Below are positions 25,596-33,662 of a stretch of 50,704 bases of DNA, in pieces; positions within the stretch are counted from its first letter, which is position 1, and the number at the start of each line of letters is the position of its first letter. Made by a program: the position numbers and the translations under genes. The stretch is from Paraburkholderia nodosa DSM 21604 (GTDB lineage Bacteria; Pseudomonadota; Gammaproteobacteria; Burkholderiales; Burkholderiaceae): positions 1 to 50,704 of the forward strand of contig NZ_JAFA01000052.1 in the NCBI RefSeq assembly GCF_000519185.1, in the 5' to 3' direction. The notes beneath the pieces were generated by a model, which did no database searches, was not told the origin of the DNA, and worked only from the letters and a program-made list of their open reading frames with translations.

Positions 25596-26161
25596 CACGT
25601 CTCACTCGTTTCACTCTCGGACGACTGGCACGCGAGGCGGGACTTTCGCGTTCCTCGCTGCTGCACTACGAAGCGCTGGGCTTGCTCGTGCCGGTCGCGC
25701 GCAGCACCGCGGGCTACCGGCTCTACGATGAGACGCAACGCGAGCGTCTACGCGCAATCTGTGCGTATCGGGCCGCCGGGTTGCCATTAGCCGCAATACG
25801 CGACGTCCTCGCGAACGAGGCAGATAGAGCCGCCCAGATCCTTGAAACGCATTTGATGGTGTTGACGGAGGAAATCGCGCGTCTCAAGCAGCGTCAGAAT
25901 GCGATTGCCACGTTGCTCGCGCAACCATCGTTTCGCCGGCGAGGAAAGAAACGCGGCAAAGACGCGTGGGTAGCGTTGCTGCGGAGCGCAGGCTTCGACG
26001 AAGCGGAGATGGACAGGTGGCATGCAGGGTTCGAGGCTGAAAACCCCGACTCGCACGCAGCGTTTCTGGCTTCACTCGGACTCACACGGGAAGAGGTGAA
26101 AGCAATCCGCCGGCGCGCGAAACTCACAGGCAGGCCACCCTCCGGGCACGTGGCCTCGTGA
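25592..26161 (+). CDS. MerR-family transcriptional regulator
   Basis: The 189-residue product begins with a MerR winged helix-turn-helix (FTLGRLAREAGLSRSSLLHY, then GLLVPVARSTAGYRLYDE), followed by a dimerising coiled coil (about 90-120) and a C-terminal region with the sequence WVALLRSAGFDEAEMDRWHA. No Cys cluster for metal sensing is seen, so it is probably a drug- or ligand-type MerR member. It overlaps the upstream hypothetical gene and lies 140 bp before the ester-cyclase-like gene, a plausible target or co-transcribed partner. Confidence 0.88.
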   Translation: MTRLTRFTLGRLAREAGLSRSSLLHYEALGLLVPVARSTAGYRLYDETQRERLRAICAYRAAGLPLAAIRDVLANEADRAAQILETHLMVLTEEIARLKQRQNAIATLLAQPSFRRRGKKRGKDAWVALLRSAGFDEAEMDRWHAGFEAENPDSHAAFLASLGLTREEVKAIRRRAKLTGRPPSGHVAS

Positions 26162-26301
26162 AGGTCATGGAACGCGAAGCCCCGAACGTGCGCCACCGCA
26201 CGTTCTCGTACGACTCCGGCGCACGTCCTGGCGCTTGCCCGCCTACTCTGCAGCAACCGGCTTTCACTTCCCACGCTCGCCAACCAGGAGACATTCATTC
26301 C

Positions 26302-26721
26302 ATGCATGAAACAAGCGATATTGTTCGCGCGTTTATCGAGGAAGTCCTGAATCAAGGGCAGATCGACGCCGTGGAGCGGTTTTTCTGGGAAGACATGGTC
26401 GAGCAGGTGCCGTTCCCCGGCCAGGGTCCCGGTATCGAGGGCCTCAAGGATGTCGTGCGAGGGATGCGAGCCGCGTTCCCGGACATGCATTGGCGCGTCG
26501 AGGAACAACTCACAGAAGGCGACCGCGTGCTGACCCGCTTCGAGTGGACGGGCACGCACAGGGGAGCATTCCTCGGCGTGGACGCGACGGGGCGCTCCGT
26601 CAAGGTATGGGGCATGGTCATCGACCGCTTTCAGGAAGCCAGGATCAAGGAAACCCGCCTCATCATGGATACGCTTGGGCTGATGATCCAGCTAGGCGCG
26701 GTGCCTCCACCGGGCCAGTGA
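26302..26721 (+). CDS. SnoaL-like ester cyclase / NTF2-fold protein
   Basis: The 139-residue product is a SnoaL-type polyketide-cyclase-like protein: VRAFIEEVLNQGQIDAVERF, then GIEGLKDVVRGMRAAFPDMHW, GDRVLTRFEWTGTHRGAFLG and VWGMVIDRFQEARI follow the ester-cyclase pattern. Such proteins are small stand-alone NTF2 folds of mostly unknown substrate. AGGAG lies 11 bases before the ATG at 26302; the frame is open further upstream to the regulator stop. It may belong to the same transcript as the MerR gene. Confidence 0.82.
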   Translation: MHETSDIVRAFIEEVLNQGQIDAVERFFWEDMVEQVPFPGQGPGIEGLKDVVRGMRAAFPDMHWRVEEQLTEGDRVLTRFEWTGTHRGAFLGVDATGRSVKVWGMVIDRFQEARIKETRLIMDTLGLMIQLGAVPPPGQ

Positions 26722-26791
26722 AACCGCGAAAACCGGGTTGGTCCTGCGACCCGCCGCAGGCGCCAACCCAACATGCGGCCCTCACCGCTCG

Positions 26792-28063
26792 CTACAGGGA
26801 CAGCTTGCACGCCTCATGCAGCGAAGTGAGCCTGCGCACCGGCTCCGCCACGTACGGGTTGCTCTCGTCCCATGCGTAGCCCGCCAGCACCGAGCTAATC
26901 ATCCGACGGATCAAGGGCGTCTGGCGCGGGTAGTAAATGATGTCCTGCAGCTCGCCCGTGTACCAGCGCTCGACGAACGCGCGGAACGTGTCGATACCCT
27001 TGCGCAGTGGCACGTCGTATTCGGCCTGCCAGTCCACGGCCGCACCGCCGAGCGCGCGCTCGAGCACCTTCACGGCCAGGTGCGCCGAACGCAGCGCAAT
27101 GGTGACGCCCGAAGAAAACACCGGGTCGAGAAACTCGCCCGCGTTGCCGAGTAGCGCGAAGCCTGGCCCATGCAATCGTTCGACGTTGGCCGAATAGCCG
27201 CCGATCTGGTTCACGGGCATGAGAAATGGCGCGTCGCCGATCAGGCGGTTCAGTGTCGGCTCCTCGCGAATGAGCGCGCGCAGCCGCGCCTCGCGTTCCG
27301 CTTGCGGCACGTCGAGGAAAGCGGCATCGGCAACACAGCCCACCGAAGAGCGGCCGCCCGCGAGCGGGATCATCCAGAACCACACGTCGCGGTGCTCGGG
27401 GTGCGTCGCGATGCAAATCTTGTTGCGATCGAAGGCGTCCAGCGGCAGCCCGTCACGCACATGACTGAAGATCGCGGCACGCGTCGGCAGACCGGTGGGC
27501 GCCTCCAGCTTCAGGAGGCGCGGCAGCACGCGGCCGAAGCCGCTCGCGTCGAGCACGAATCGCGCGTGCACTTCATAGCGCGCCTGGTGTTCGTCGATCA
27601 CCTCCAGCACCGGCGCGTCGCCCGTGCGCATGCCCGTCACCGTGTGGCCGAAACGCACTTCGGCGCCCTGCTGCGCGGCGCAGCCGATCAACAGCTCGTC
27701 GAACTTCGCGCGCTCCACCTGGTACGTCGTGCCCCAGCCCGCCGTATGCTTGTCGCGGAAGTCGTACGACGATACCTCATCGCGCCACACGAAATGCGCG
27801 CCATTCTTGTACTGAAAGCCGGCCTCCACCACGGCCTGCAGCATGCCGGCCTCTTCGAGATACGCCATGCTTTGCGGCAAGAGGCTCTCGCCGATCGAGA
27901 AGCGCGGGAAATGCTGGCGCTCCAGCACGAGCACCGAACGGCCGGCCTTGCGCAACAAGGCGGCAGCGACCGCGCCCGAGGGGCCCGCGCCGATGATCGC
28001 CACGTCGACGGCTTCGCGTCGCGCGGCTGGGGTCGTAACGGCTTCTCCAATGCTCTTTTCCAT
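26792..28063 (-). CDS. FAD-dependent halogenase-like oxidoreductase of the aryl polyene locus
   Basis: The 423-residue product has an N-terminal FAD-binding GxGxxG (IIGAGPSGAVAAALLR, about 24-39), the GESLLP segment common in flavin halogenases and geranylgeranyl-reductase-like enzymes, and a WFWMIP motif (about 230-235) that matches the WxWxIP pattern of flavin-dependent halogenases. Aryl polyene and xanthomonadin loci often contain such a flavoprotein, and it may hydroxylate or halogenate the aromatic head. Which reaction occurs cannot be read from the motif alone. It is transcribed toward the ester-cyclase gene and away from the methyltransferase, sharing the promoter region with 10-bp repeats. 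Confidence 0.82.
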   Translation of the reverse strand: MEKSIGEAVTTPAARREAVDVAIIGAGPSGAVAAALLRKAGRSVLVLERQHFPRFSIGESLLPQSMAYLEEAGMLQAVVEAGFQYKNGAHFVWRDEVSSYDFRDKHTAGWGTTYQVERAKFDELLIGCAAQQGAEVRFGHTVTGMRTGDAPVLEVIDEHQARYEVHARFVLDASGFGRVLPRLLKLEAPTGLPTRAAIFSHVRDGLPLDAFDRNKICIATHPEHRDVWFWMIPLAGGRSSVGCVADAAFLDVPQAEREARLRALIREEPTLNRLIGDAPFLMPVNQIGGYSANVERLHGPGFALLGNAGEFLDPVFSSGVTIALRSAHLAVKVLERALGGAAVDWQAEYDVPLRKGIDTFRAFVERWYTGELQDIIYYPRQTPLIRRMISSVLAGYAWDESNPYVAEPVRRLTSLHEACKLSL

Positions 28064-28093
28064 AGTCCGATTCCTTCTCTTTCTGACGCGCTC

Positions 28094-28123
28094 TGTTACG
28101 TCCTGTCACGTCCTGTTACGTCT
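28094..28123. promoter_or_regulatory. Three 10-bp tandem repeats in the divergent promoter region
   Basis: CTGTTACGTC, CTGTCACGTC and CTGTTACGTC are contiguous at 28094-28103, 28104-28113 and 28114-28123; a degraded fourth unit may lie upstream (CTGACGCGCT, 28084-28093). The 10-bp period places each unit on the same face of the helix, as expected for cooperative binding of a regulator. It sits in the 182-bp gap between the halogenase-like gene and the methyltransferase. Confidence 0.6.
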
Positions 28124-28245
28124 TGTAGGCCCAATGCAAGCGCACTACGCTGCGCGAAACCGTGATTCTGACACCCCTCGCCCCGCCCTTGCATTTACAA
28201 TGCCCATTCTCGTCCACGACCGCATTCGCAACGGATAAAAAAAAT

Positions 28246-28983
28246 ATGTCGGTTTCCGAATCAAATTACGTCCCGTTCGTACCGGAAACGGCCTTCGGCA
28301 TCTGGTTTCTCCGCACCCATACGTGGGAGCACCACGTGCTGCGCGTGGCGATCAATGACCTCAAGCACCTCGTGGACGCGCCTTTGCCCGATTCGCCCGA
28401 AATCGTCGATGTCGGCTGCGGCCAGGGCAAGTCGTTCCGCCTGCTGGCCGAGGCTTTCCGCCCGCGCCGCATCGTCGGGATCGACTATCACGAGGCGTCG
28501 CTCGAACTGGCGGCGCGCGCCGCGCGAACCTGCCAGGACAAATTGCAGACGTCAACCGCGTTCGAGCTGCTGCACGGCGACTGCGCGAGCCTGCCGCTAC
28601 CCACGGCCAGCGCGGACATCGTCTTCTGCCACCAGACGTTCCATCATCTCGTCGAGCAGGAACGCGCGCTCGCGGAGTTCCACCGCGTGCTCAAGCCGGG
28701 CGGCGTGCTGCTGTTCGCCGAATCCACCGAGGCTTACATCCGCTCGTGGGTCATCCGCCTGCTATTCCGCCATCCGATGCACGTGCAGAAAAGCGCCAAT
28801 GGCTACCTCGAGATGATCCGCACGGCGGGTTTCCGCTTTTCGGAGCGCAATGTTTCGCTGCCCTATCTGTGGTGGAGCCGTGCAGCGGATTTCGGTCTCT
28901 TCGAGCGCCTCGGCCTGCATCATCCCAAGCCTGGGAAGCGGCGCGAAACCCTGGTCAACGTAGCCGCCGTCAAGCCGGCATGA
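28246..28983 (+). CDS. Class I SAM-dependent methyltransferase of the aryl polyene locus
   Basis: The 245-residue product has the SAM-binding motif I VDVGCGQGKSFRLL (about 50-63), an acidic motif after VGIDYHE, motif III around VFCHQTFHH and the post-motif RVLKPGGVLLFAES typical of Methyltransf_11/25 proteins. In aryl polyene clusters a methyltransferase commonly O-methylates the aryl head group. The ATG at 28246 is chosen because an open frame further upstream overlaps the repeat-bearing promoter region. It is the only plus-strand gene inside the polyene locus and converges on the exported-protein genes. Confidence 0.85.
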   Translation: MSVSESNYVPFVPETAFGIWFLRTHTWEHHVLRVAINDLKHLVDAPLPDSPEIVDVGCGQGKSFRLLAEAFRPRRIVGIDYHEASLELAARAARTCQDKLQTSTAFELLHGDCASLPLPTASADIVFCHQTFHHLVEQERALAEFHRVLKPGGVLLFAESTEAYIRSWVIRLLFRHPMHVQKSANGYLEMIRTAGFRFSERNVSLPYLWWSRAADFGLFERLGLHHPKPGKRRETLVNVAAVKPA

Positions 28984-28984
28984 A

Positions 28985-29015
28985 GGCGGCGTGAGGCGGG
29001 TCGCCCGACGCCGCC
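28985..29015. terminator. Hairpin between convergent genes, possible bidirectional terminator
   Basis: GGCGGCGT (28985-28992) pairs with ACGCCGCC (29008-29015), with an inner CGGG-TCG-CCCG stem. It fills the 41-bp gap between the stops of the methyltransferase and of the last gene of the polyene operon. No clear T-tract follows on either strand, so efficiency as a terminator is uncertain. Confidence 0.45.
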
Positions 29016-29024
29016 CGCTGCGGG

Positions 29025-29465
29025 TTACTTGCCGCCCTTGAGCGTCACCACGTCGCCGACGAGCGCCACGCCGGCGATCATTGCGCCCGCGCCACACGTG
29101 AATTCGGTGGCGCTCTCGCGCAGTTCGTTCTTGTAGTTGCTCTTGATGTTGATGATCGCGTTGCCGCCTTCCTTGCGCGCGTGTTCCTGCAACTCGGCCA
29201 CGGCCGAAAGGAACACGTGCTGGCACGCCGCTTCGTCGCTCTTGCCAAACGCGTTCGTCTTCTTGTTCGTGGAGAACTGGCCCAGCGTTTTCTTCACCGC
29301 CGGATGAGGCTGGCCCGCAAAGTACAGCGCAATGTCGTCGCTCACCTTGCCGGGCTCGCTCTGGAGCGCCACATCGACGGAATAGGTGTCGACCGTATTG
29401 CGTGCGTAGGCGTGCGACGCCGCAAAAGCCGCGCACAGCGCGGCGAACATCCACAGTTTCTTCAT
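29025..29465 (-). CDS. Exported small protein of the aryl polyene locus (paralogue of the next gene)
   Basis: The 146-residue product has a Sec signal peptide (MKKLWMFAALCAAFAASHAYA). The mature part contains ALYFAGQPHPAVKKTLG, GNAIINIKSN and EFTCGAGAMIAGVALVGDVV. The same pattern occurs in the neighbouring lipoprotein, so the two are paralogues. Related proteins are sometimes labelled as an excinuclease subunit in databases, which makes no sense for a periplasmic protein. Its role in polyene export or attachment is unknown. It is the last gene of the long operon, 17 bp after its paralogue. Confidence 0.78.
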   Translation of the reverse strand: MKKLWMFAALCAAFAASHAYARNTVDTYSVDVALQSEPGKVSDDIALYFAGQPHPAVKKTLGQFSTNKKTNAFGKSDEAACQHVFLSAVAELQEHARKEGGNAIINIKSNYKNELRESATEFTCGAGAMIAGVALVGDVVTLKGGK

Positions 29466-29482
29466 TGCTTTTCTCCGTTGGT

Positions 29483-29938
29483 TTAGTTCGTTTGCAGCAC
29501 CACGAGGTCGCCCGTGACGGCGATGGCCGCCGCGCTCGGACTCACGCCGCAGGTGTATTCGGTGGCCGACCCGGTTTCGGTGCCGTGAAAGCGCGTGGTC
29601 ACGTTGATGACGGCGTTGGCGCCCTTGTTGTGGGCGTCCGCGCGCAGCTTGTCGAGCGCGGTCGCGAGCGCCTTGTTGCAGGTAGCCTCGGCGCCGTCGG
29701 TCGCGCGGGCGACACGCAGGGAATGCGAGGCGTCACCCACGTGGCGCACCACTTCCGGATGCGGCTGCGCACCGAAATACACGGCGATTTTCGCGGCGGG
29801 GTCCGCGCTGGACGCGGCCTTGGCTGTCGAGAGGGAAGCCGCGGGCTGGATCGGCAGCGTGAGGCGCTCCGATCCGCAAGCGGCCAACGTCAGGCTGACG
29901 ATCGCGGCCGTGCTCAGCGTGAGGTAAGTCTTTTTCAT
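29483..29938 (-). CDS. Lipoprotein of the aryl polyene locus (paralogue of the preceding small exported protein)
   Basis: The 151-residue product starts MKKTYLTLSTAAIVS and has a lipobox LAAC, so it is a predicted lipoprotein. The mature part contains YFGAQPHPEVVRHVG, GANAVINV, EYTCG and VTGDLVVL, which line up one by one with the neighbour at 29025-29465. The start at 29938 has GAGGA about seven bases upstream; an ATG at 29950 is an alternative. Two Cys in the mature part (near ATCNKAL and YTCG) are shared by both paralogues and could form a disulfide. Function is unknown. Confidence 0.78.
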   Translation of the reverse strand: MKKTYLTLSTAAIVSLTLAACGSERLTLPIQPAASLSTAKAASSADPAAKIAVYFGAQPHPEVVRHVGDASHSLRVARATDGAEATCNKALATALDKLRADAHNKGANAVINVTTRFHGTETGSATEYTCGVSPSAAAIAVTGDLVVLQTN

Positions 29939-29973
29939 TGGAATCCTCATTATCTTCAGGGTTGCCTGAAACC

Positions 29974-31218
29974 TCAGACCGCATTCCAGGCGCGAAACAC
30001 CAGGCTCGCGCAACTGCCGCCGAACCCGAATGAAACCGACATCGCCGTCTCGATGCGCGCATCGCGCGTTTCCCGCACGAGCGGCATGCCGGCCGCAGCC
30101 GCATCGAGCGCTTCGATGCCCACGGCACCGGCAATCCGGCGATCGCGCATCATCAGCAAGGTGTAGATGGCTTCGTGCGCACCGCATGCGCCGAGCGGGT
30201 GGCCGCTGAGCGCCTTCGTCGAGGAAAACGCGGGCACATTGCCGCCGAACACGGCGCGTAGCGCCAGCAGTTCCTCGATATCGCCCGAGGGCGTCGAAGG
30301 CGCATGGGTGTTGATGTAGTCGGGACGGCAGCCGGCCTCGCCGAGCGCCTCGCGCATCGCACGCGCAATGCCGCCCGCCTGCGGCGCGACCATCTGCGCG
30401 CCGTCGGTGCCATGGCCGTAGCCGGTCAGCTCGGCGTAGATGCGCGCGTTGCGTGCCTGCGCATGCGCGAGCGATTCGAGCACGAGGATGCCTGCGCCCG
30501 AGCCGATCACAAAGCCGTCACGCTGCGCGTCATAGGGCCTCGACGCCCGTTCCGGCGTGTCGTTGAAGCCGCGCGAGAGTGCGCCCATCGCGTCGAACAT
30601 CAGCGTCATGTTGTCGTGCAAGCCTTCGGCGCCGCCCGCGAGCACGATGTCCTGGCGGCCCGTCTGGATCAGCTGCATGGCCTGGCCGATTGCGAGTGCC
30701 GAAGTCGTGCACGCCGACGAAGGCGAATACGTCACGCCTTCCATTCCGAACACGTGCGCAAGATTCGCCGATGTCGTGCTGCTCATCGCCTGCGGCACCG
30801 TATAGGGCGGCACGCGGTCGATGCCGCGCGCGTTCGCGCTTTCCATGGCCGTGTCGTAGGCGGACATCGTGCCGACGCCCGAGCCCACCACCGCGCCGGC
30901 CCGAGGCGTGCGCAGCGCGTGCGCGTCGAGCTGCGCATCGGCGATCGCGCGGCGCGCGGCGTGGCAGGCAAAGCGCGCCGTGTCGCCCATGAAGCGTTCG
31001 GCTTTGCGCTCGAACGGCGCTTCACCGTCCACCGAAGCGACGGCCGCCACCTGGCTCGCGAAGCCGCGTTCGCGCCACGCCTGAACGCGCGTGATGCCGC
31101 CCCGCCCGTCGCGCAATCGCGAGGAAACGCCGTCGAGCGTATTGCCGAGGCACGAGACGATGCCCATGCCCGTCACGACGACGCGCTGCAAGCCGCCCGC
31201 TGATAACGATGTCGGCAT
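29974..31218 (-). CDS. Additional beta-ketoacyl-ACP synthase of the aryl polyene cluster
   Basis: The 414-residue product is a full-length FabB/FabF-type ketosynthase with active-site Cys170 (SSACTTSALAIG), His305 (INTHAPSTPSGD), Lys335 and His340 (STKALSGHPLGACGA). Where most family members read NTHGTSTP, this one reads NTHAPSTP. It is the third complete ketosynthase in the operon, beside ApeO and ApeR, plus the chain-length factor. It would elongate or prime an ACP-bound chain in the cytoplasm. It begins 2 bp after apeR stops. Whether it acts on the polyene or on the lipid part is not evident. Confidence 0.88.
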   Translation of the reverse strand: MPTSLSAGGLQRVVVTGMGIVSCLGNTLDGVSSRLRDGRGGITRVQAWRERGFASQVAAVASVDGEAPFERKAERFMGDTARFACHAARRAIADAQLDAHALRTPRAGAVVGSGVGTMSAYDTAMESANARGIDRVPPYTVPQAMSSTTSANLAHVFGMEGVTYSPSSACTTSALAIGQAMQLIQTGRQDIVLAGGAEGLHDNMTLMFDAMGALSRGFNDTPERASRPYDAQRDGFVIGSGAGILVLESLAHAQARNARIYAELTGYGHGTDGAQMVAPQAGGIARAMREALGEAGCRPDYINTHAPSTPSGDIEELLALRAVFGGNVPAFSSTKALSGHPLGACGAHEAIYTLLMMRDRRIAGAVGIEALDAAAAGMPLVRETRDARIETAMSVSFGFGGSCASLVFRAWNAV

Positions 31219-31220
31219 GC

Positions 31221-32447
31221 TCAACGCGCGCGCCGGAAGATCAGCGACGTGTTCACGCCGCCAAACGCGAAGTTGTTGCTCATCACGTATTCGGCGTCTA
31301 TCGTGCGCGGCTCGCCCAGGATGTAGTCGAGCGGCGCGCAGGCCGGATCGACCTCGGTCAGGTTGAGCGTGGGCGCGTACCAGTTGCGCTTCATCATCTC
31401 GATCGTCCACCAGGCCTCGATCGCGCCACAAGCGCCGAGCGTATGGCCGATATAGCTCTTGAGCGAGCTGATCGGCATGCGCGCGCCGAAGGTCTCCGCC
31501 GTAGCCTGGCTCTCGGCCACGTCGCCGCGATCCGTGGAGGTGCCGTGCGCATTCACATACGCGATCGCCTCGGGGGCCAACTGCGCGTCGGCGAGCGCCT
31601 GGCGCATCGCGACCGCCATCGTGGCCGCCGTGGGCTGCGTGATATGCGCTCCGTCCGAATTGCAGCCGAAGCCCACCACTTCCGCATGAATGCGCGCGCC
31701 GCGCGCCACGGCATGCTCGTATTCCTCGAGCACGAGCGTAGCCGCGCCTTCGCCCACCACGAGGCCGTCGCGTGCGGCATCGAACGGACGCGGCGTGAGT
31801 TGCGGCTCGTCGTTGCGCGTGCTCGTGGCGTAGAGCATGTCGAACACGGCCACGCTGGGCCCTGAGAGCTCCTCGGCGCCGCCCGCGAGCATCAGCGTCT
31901 GCTTGCCATTCGCGATCATCTCGTAGGCGTAGCCAATGGCCTGGCTGCCCGAAGCACACGCGCACGACGTCGGCACGATGCGTCCTTTGAGGTCCCAGAA
32001 GAGGCTCACGTTCACGGCCGTGGTGTGAGGCATCATCTGCACATAGCTGTTCGACGTCACGTCGCTCATCGAGCCCGTTTCGAGCATCTTGCCGAACGCA
32101 CGCACCGGCTCGACCGAACCGGCCGATGACCCGTACGCCACGCCCATGCGGCCGTCCTTGATCGACGCGTCGTCGAGCAGGCCCGCGTCCGCCAGCGCGT
32201 GTTCGCTCGCGCGCACCGCGTAGAGCGAGACCGGGCCCATCGAACGCGTTTTCTTGCGCGGGTAATGTTCAGGTGTATTGAACGCCGGCAGCGGGCACGC
32301 AAGGCGCGTATGCAGCGATTCGATATAGTCCCAGTCGTGCACGCGCTTGACGGCGTTGACGCCGCTCTTGAGCGCGGCTTCGACCTGCTCCCACTGATCG
32401 CCGAGCGCGGTCACTCCGCCCATGCCGGTAATGACGACGCGTTTCAT
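31221..32447 (-). CDS. apeR: Aryl polyene beta-ketoacyl-ACP synthase (ApeR-type)
   Basis: The 408-residue product is a FabF-like ketosynthase with active-site Cys164 (PTSCACASGSQAIG), catalytic His in VNAHGTSTDRGD and Lys/His in SSLKSYIGHTLGACGA. The order ketosynthase, dehydratase, ketoreductase, ketosynthase (33663 down to 31221) matches apeO-apeP-apeQ-apeR of characterised aryl polyene clusters, where ApeR is a homodimeric ketosynthase thought to act in early condensations. Its ATG overlaps the apeQ stop as TGATG. Symbol assigned by order and motif. Confidence 0.85.
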   Translation of the reverse strand: MKRVVITGMGGVTALGDQWEQVEAALKSGVNAVKRVHDWDYIESLHTRLACPLPAFNTPEHYPRKKTRSMGPVSLYAVRASEHALADAGLLDDASIKDGRMGVAYGSSAGSVEPVRAFGKMLETGSMSDVTSNSYVQMMPHTTAVNVSLFWDLKGRIVPTSCACASGSQAIGYAYEMIANGKQTLMLAGGAEELSGPSVAVFDMLYATSTRNDEPQLTPRPFDAARDGLVVGEGAATLVLEEYEHAVARGARIHAEVVGFGCNSDGAHITQPTAATMAVAMRQALADAQLAPEAIAYVNAHGTSTDRGDVAESQATAETFGARMPISSLKSYIGHTLGACGAIEAWWTIEMMKRNWYAPTLNLTEVDPACAPLDYILGEPRTIDAEYVMSNNFAFGGVNTSLIFRRAR

Positions 32448-33172
32448 CAGACCATCCCGCCGTTGACGCCGATGACCTGGCGCGTGACATAAGACGCCGC
32501 GTCGGACATCAAAAAGCCGACCACGGCCGCGACTTCGGCGGGCTGTCCCACGCGATTCATCGGCACGGCCTTGAGCGCGTGTTCGAGCGGCACGTCGTCG
32601 AGCATGCCCGTATCGACGAGCCCGGGCGCGACGCTGTTGACCGTGATGTTGCGCGTGGCCAGTTCCACAGCGAGCGCTTTCGTCGCGCCGATCAGCCCGG
32701 CCTTGGCCGCGCTGTAGTTGACCTGCCCGCGATTGCCCGTCACGCCCGACACTGAGGCCACCGTCACGATCCGGCCGCCCTTGCGCGCACGCACCATCGG
32801 CATGACGAGCGGATGCACGACGTTGTAGAACGCGTCGAGGCCCGTTTCGAGCACGATGTCCCAGTCTTCGTCGGTCAGTGCGGGGAACGCGGCGTCGCGC
32901 GTCACGCCCGCGCAGCAGACGATGCCGTAGTAGGCGCCGTGTGCCGCCACGTCTTCTTCGAGCGCCGTGCGGCATGCGGTGCGGTCGCGCACGTCGAACT
33001 GCAGCACGCTGGCCGCGCCGCCCTGTGCGACGATGCCTGCCGTGACGGCATCCGCTTCGTTGCGGCCCGTGCGGCAATGCACGGTGACGGCAAAGCCGTC
33101 CGCGGCGAGATGATAGGCGATCGCGCGACCAATGCCGCGGCTCGCGCCGGTGACGAGAACACGACGGCTCAT
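32447..33172 (-). CDS. apeQ: 3-Oxoacyl-ACP reductase of aryl polyene biosynthesis (ApeQ-type)
   Basis: A FabG-like short-chain dehydrogenase of 241 residues. The Rossmann motif GASRGIGRA is at 8-16, NAD(P)-phosphate selectivity appears basic (HCRTGRNE), and the catalytic Ser-Tyr-Lys set lies in SVSGVTGNRGQVNYSAAKAG. It would reduce the beta-keto group of each extension intermediate on the ACP, using NADPH. It overlaps the dehydratase gene (ATGA) and apeR (TGATG). Confidence 0.9.
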   Translation of the reverse strand: MSRRVLVTGASRGIGRAIAYHLAADGFAVTVHCRTGRNEADAVTAGIVAQGGAASVLQFDVRDRTACRTALEEDVAAHGAYYGIVCCAGVTRDAAFPALTDEDWDIVLETGLDAFYNVVHPLVMPMVRARKGGRIVTVASVSGVTGNRGQVNYSAAKAGLIGATKALAVELATRNITVNSVAPGLVDTGMLDDVPLEHALKAVPMNRVGQPAEVAAVVGFLMSDAASYVTRQVIGVNGGMV

Positions 33173-33654
33173 GATCTGGAATTCTCCTCGATGAAAGTCT
33201 GAAAATCGCGCGGCTGATACACCTTCACGGTGGCCTCGGCGAATAGTTTGCCATCCTGACTGATGGTGCAGCCGTACGCGCCGTGGCCTTCTTCGCTGCG
33301 CAGCAGTTCGTTGACCGTAATGCTGAGCGGCGCGCCACTTGCGAACGCGCCTTGCGCCGCCTCATAGCGGCGCGTGCCGAGCAGCACGCCTGGGCGCGCG
33401 GGCTTGCCATCGCGCATCGACAACAGGCCGACGTGGGCCGCGATCGCCTGCGCCATCAGTTCGATGCCGATCCACGCGGGCATCGCGCCCTGCTCGTCGG
33501 CATACCAGGCATCGGCGCGCACGCTGGCAAGCGCCGTGAGCGATTCGTCGCTGCATACGGCGACCGAGTCGAGCAGCAGCATCGTGCCGCGGTGCGGGAT
33601 GATCGCCTCGATCGGCGGGAATGCGTCCGTCGATAAGGAAGGAACGGAATTCAT
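33169..33654 (-). CDS. apeP: Hotdog 3-hydroxyacyl-ACP dehydratase (ApeP-type)
   Basis: The 161-residue hotdog-fold protein contains AIIPHRGTMLLLDSV, with the likely catalytic His, and MPAWIGIELMAQAIAAHVGL, with the likely acidic partner, as in FabA/FabZ enzymes. In the known pathway ApeP forms a complex with ApeI and dehydrates the hydroxy intermediate to the trans double bond. The ATG at 33654 is preferred, with GGTGA eight bases upstream; a GTG at 33666 overlapping the apeO stop is an alternative and adds four residues. Confidence 0.85.
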   Translation of the reverse strand: MNSVPSLSTDAFPPIEAIIPHRGTMLLLDSVAVCSDESLTALASVRADAWYADEQGAMPAWIGIELMAQAIAAHVGLLSMRDGKPARPGVLLGTRRYEAAQGAFASGAPLSITVNELLRSEEGHGAYGCTISQDGKLFAEATVKVYQPRDFQTFIEENSRS

Positions 33655-33662
33655 GGCCTTGA

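Noticed and set aside
28094..28123. Tandem repeats as a CRISPR array
   Set aside because: The units are only 10 bp and contiguous with no spacers, and no cas gene is nearby.
29025..29465. An excinuclease-like label for the small exported protein
   Set aside because: The protein has a signal peptide, is 146 residues long and has no ATPase motif, so a DNA-repair role is not credible.
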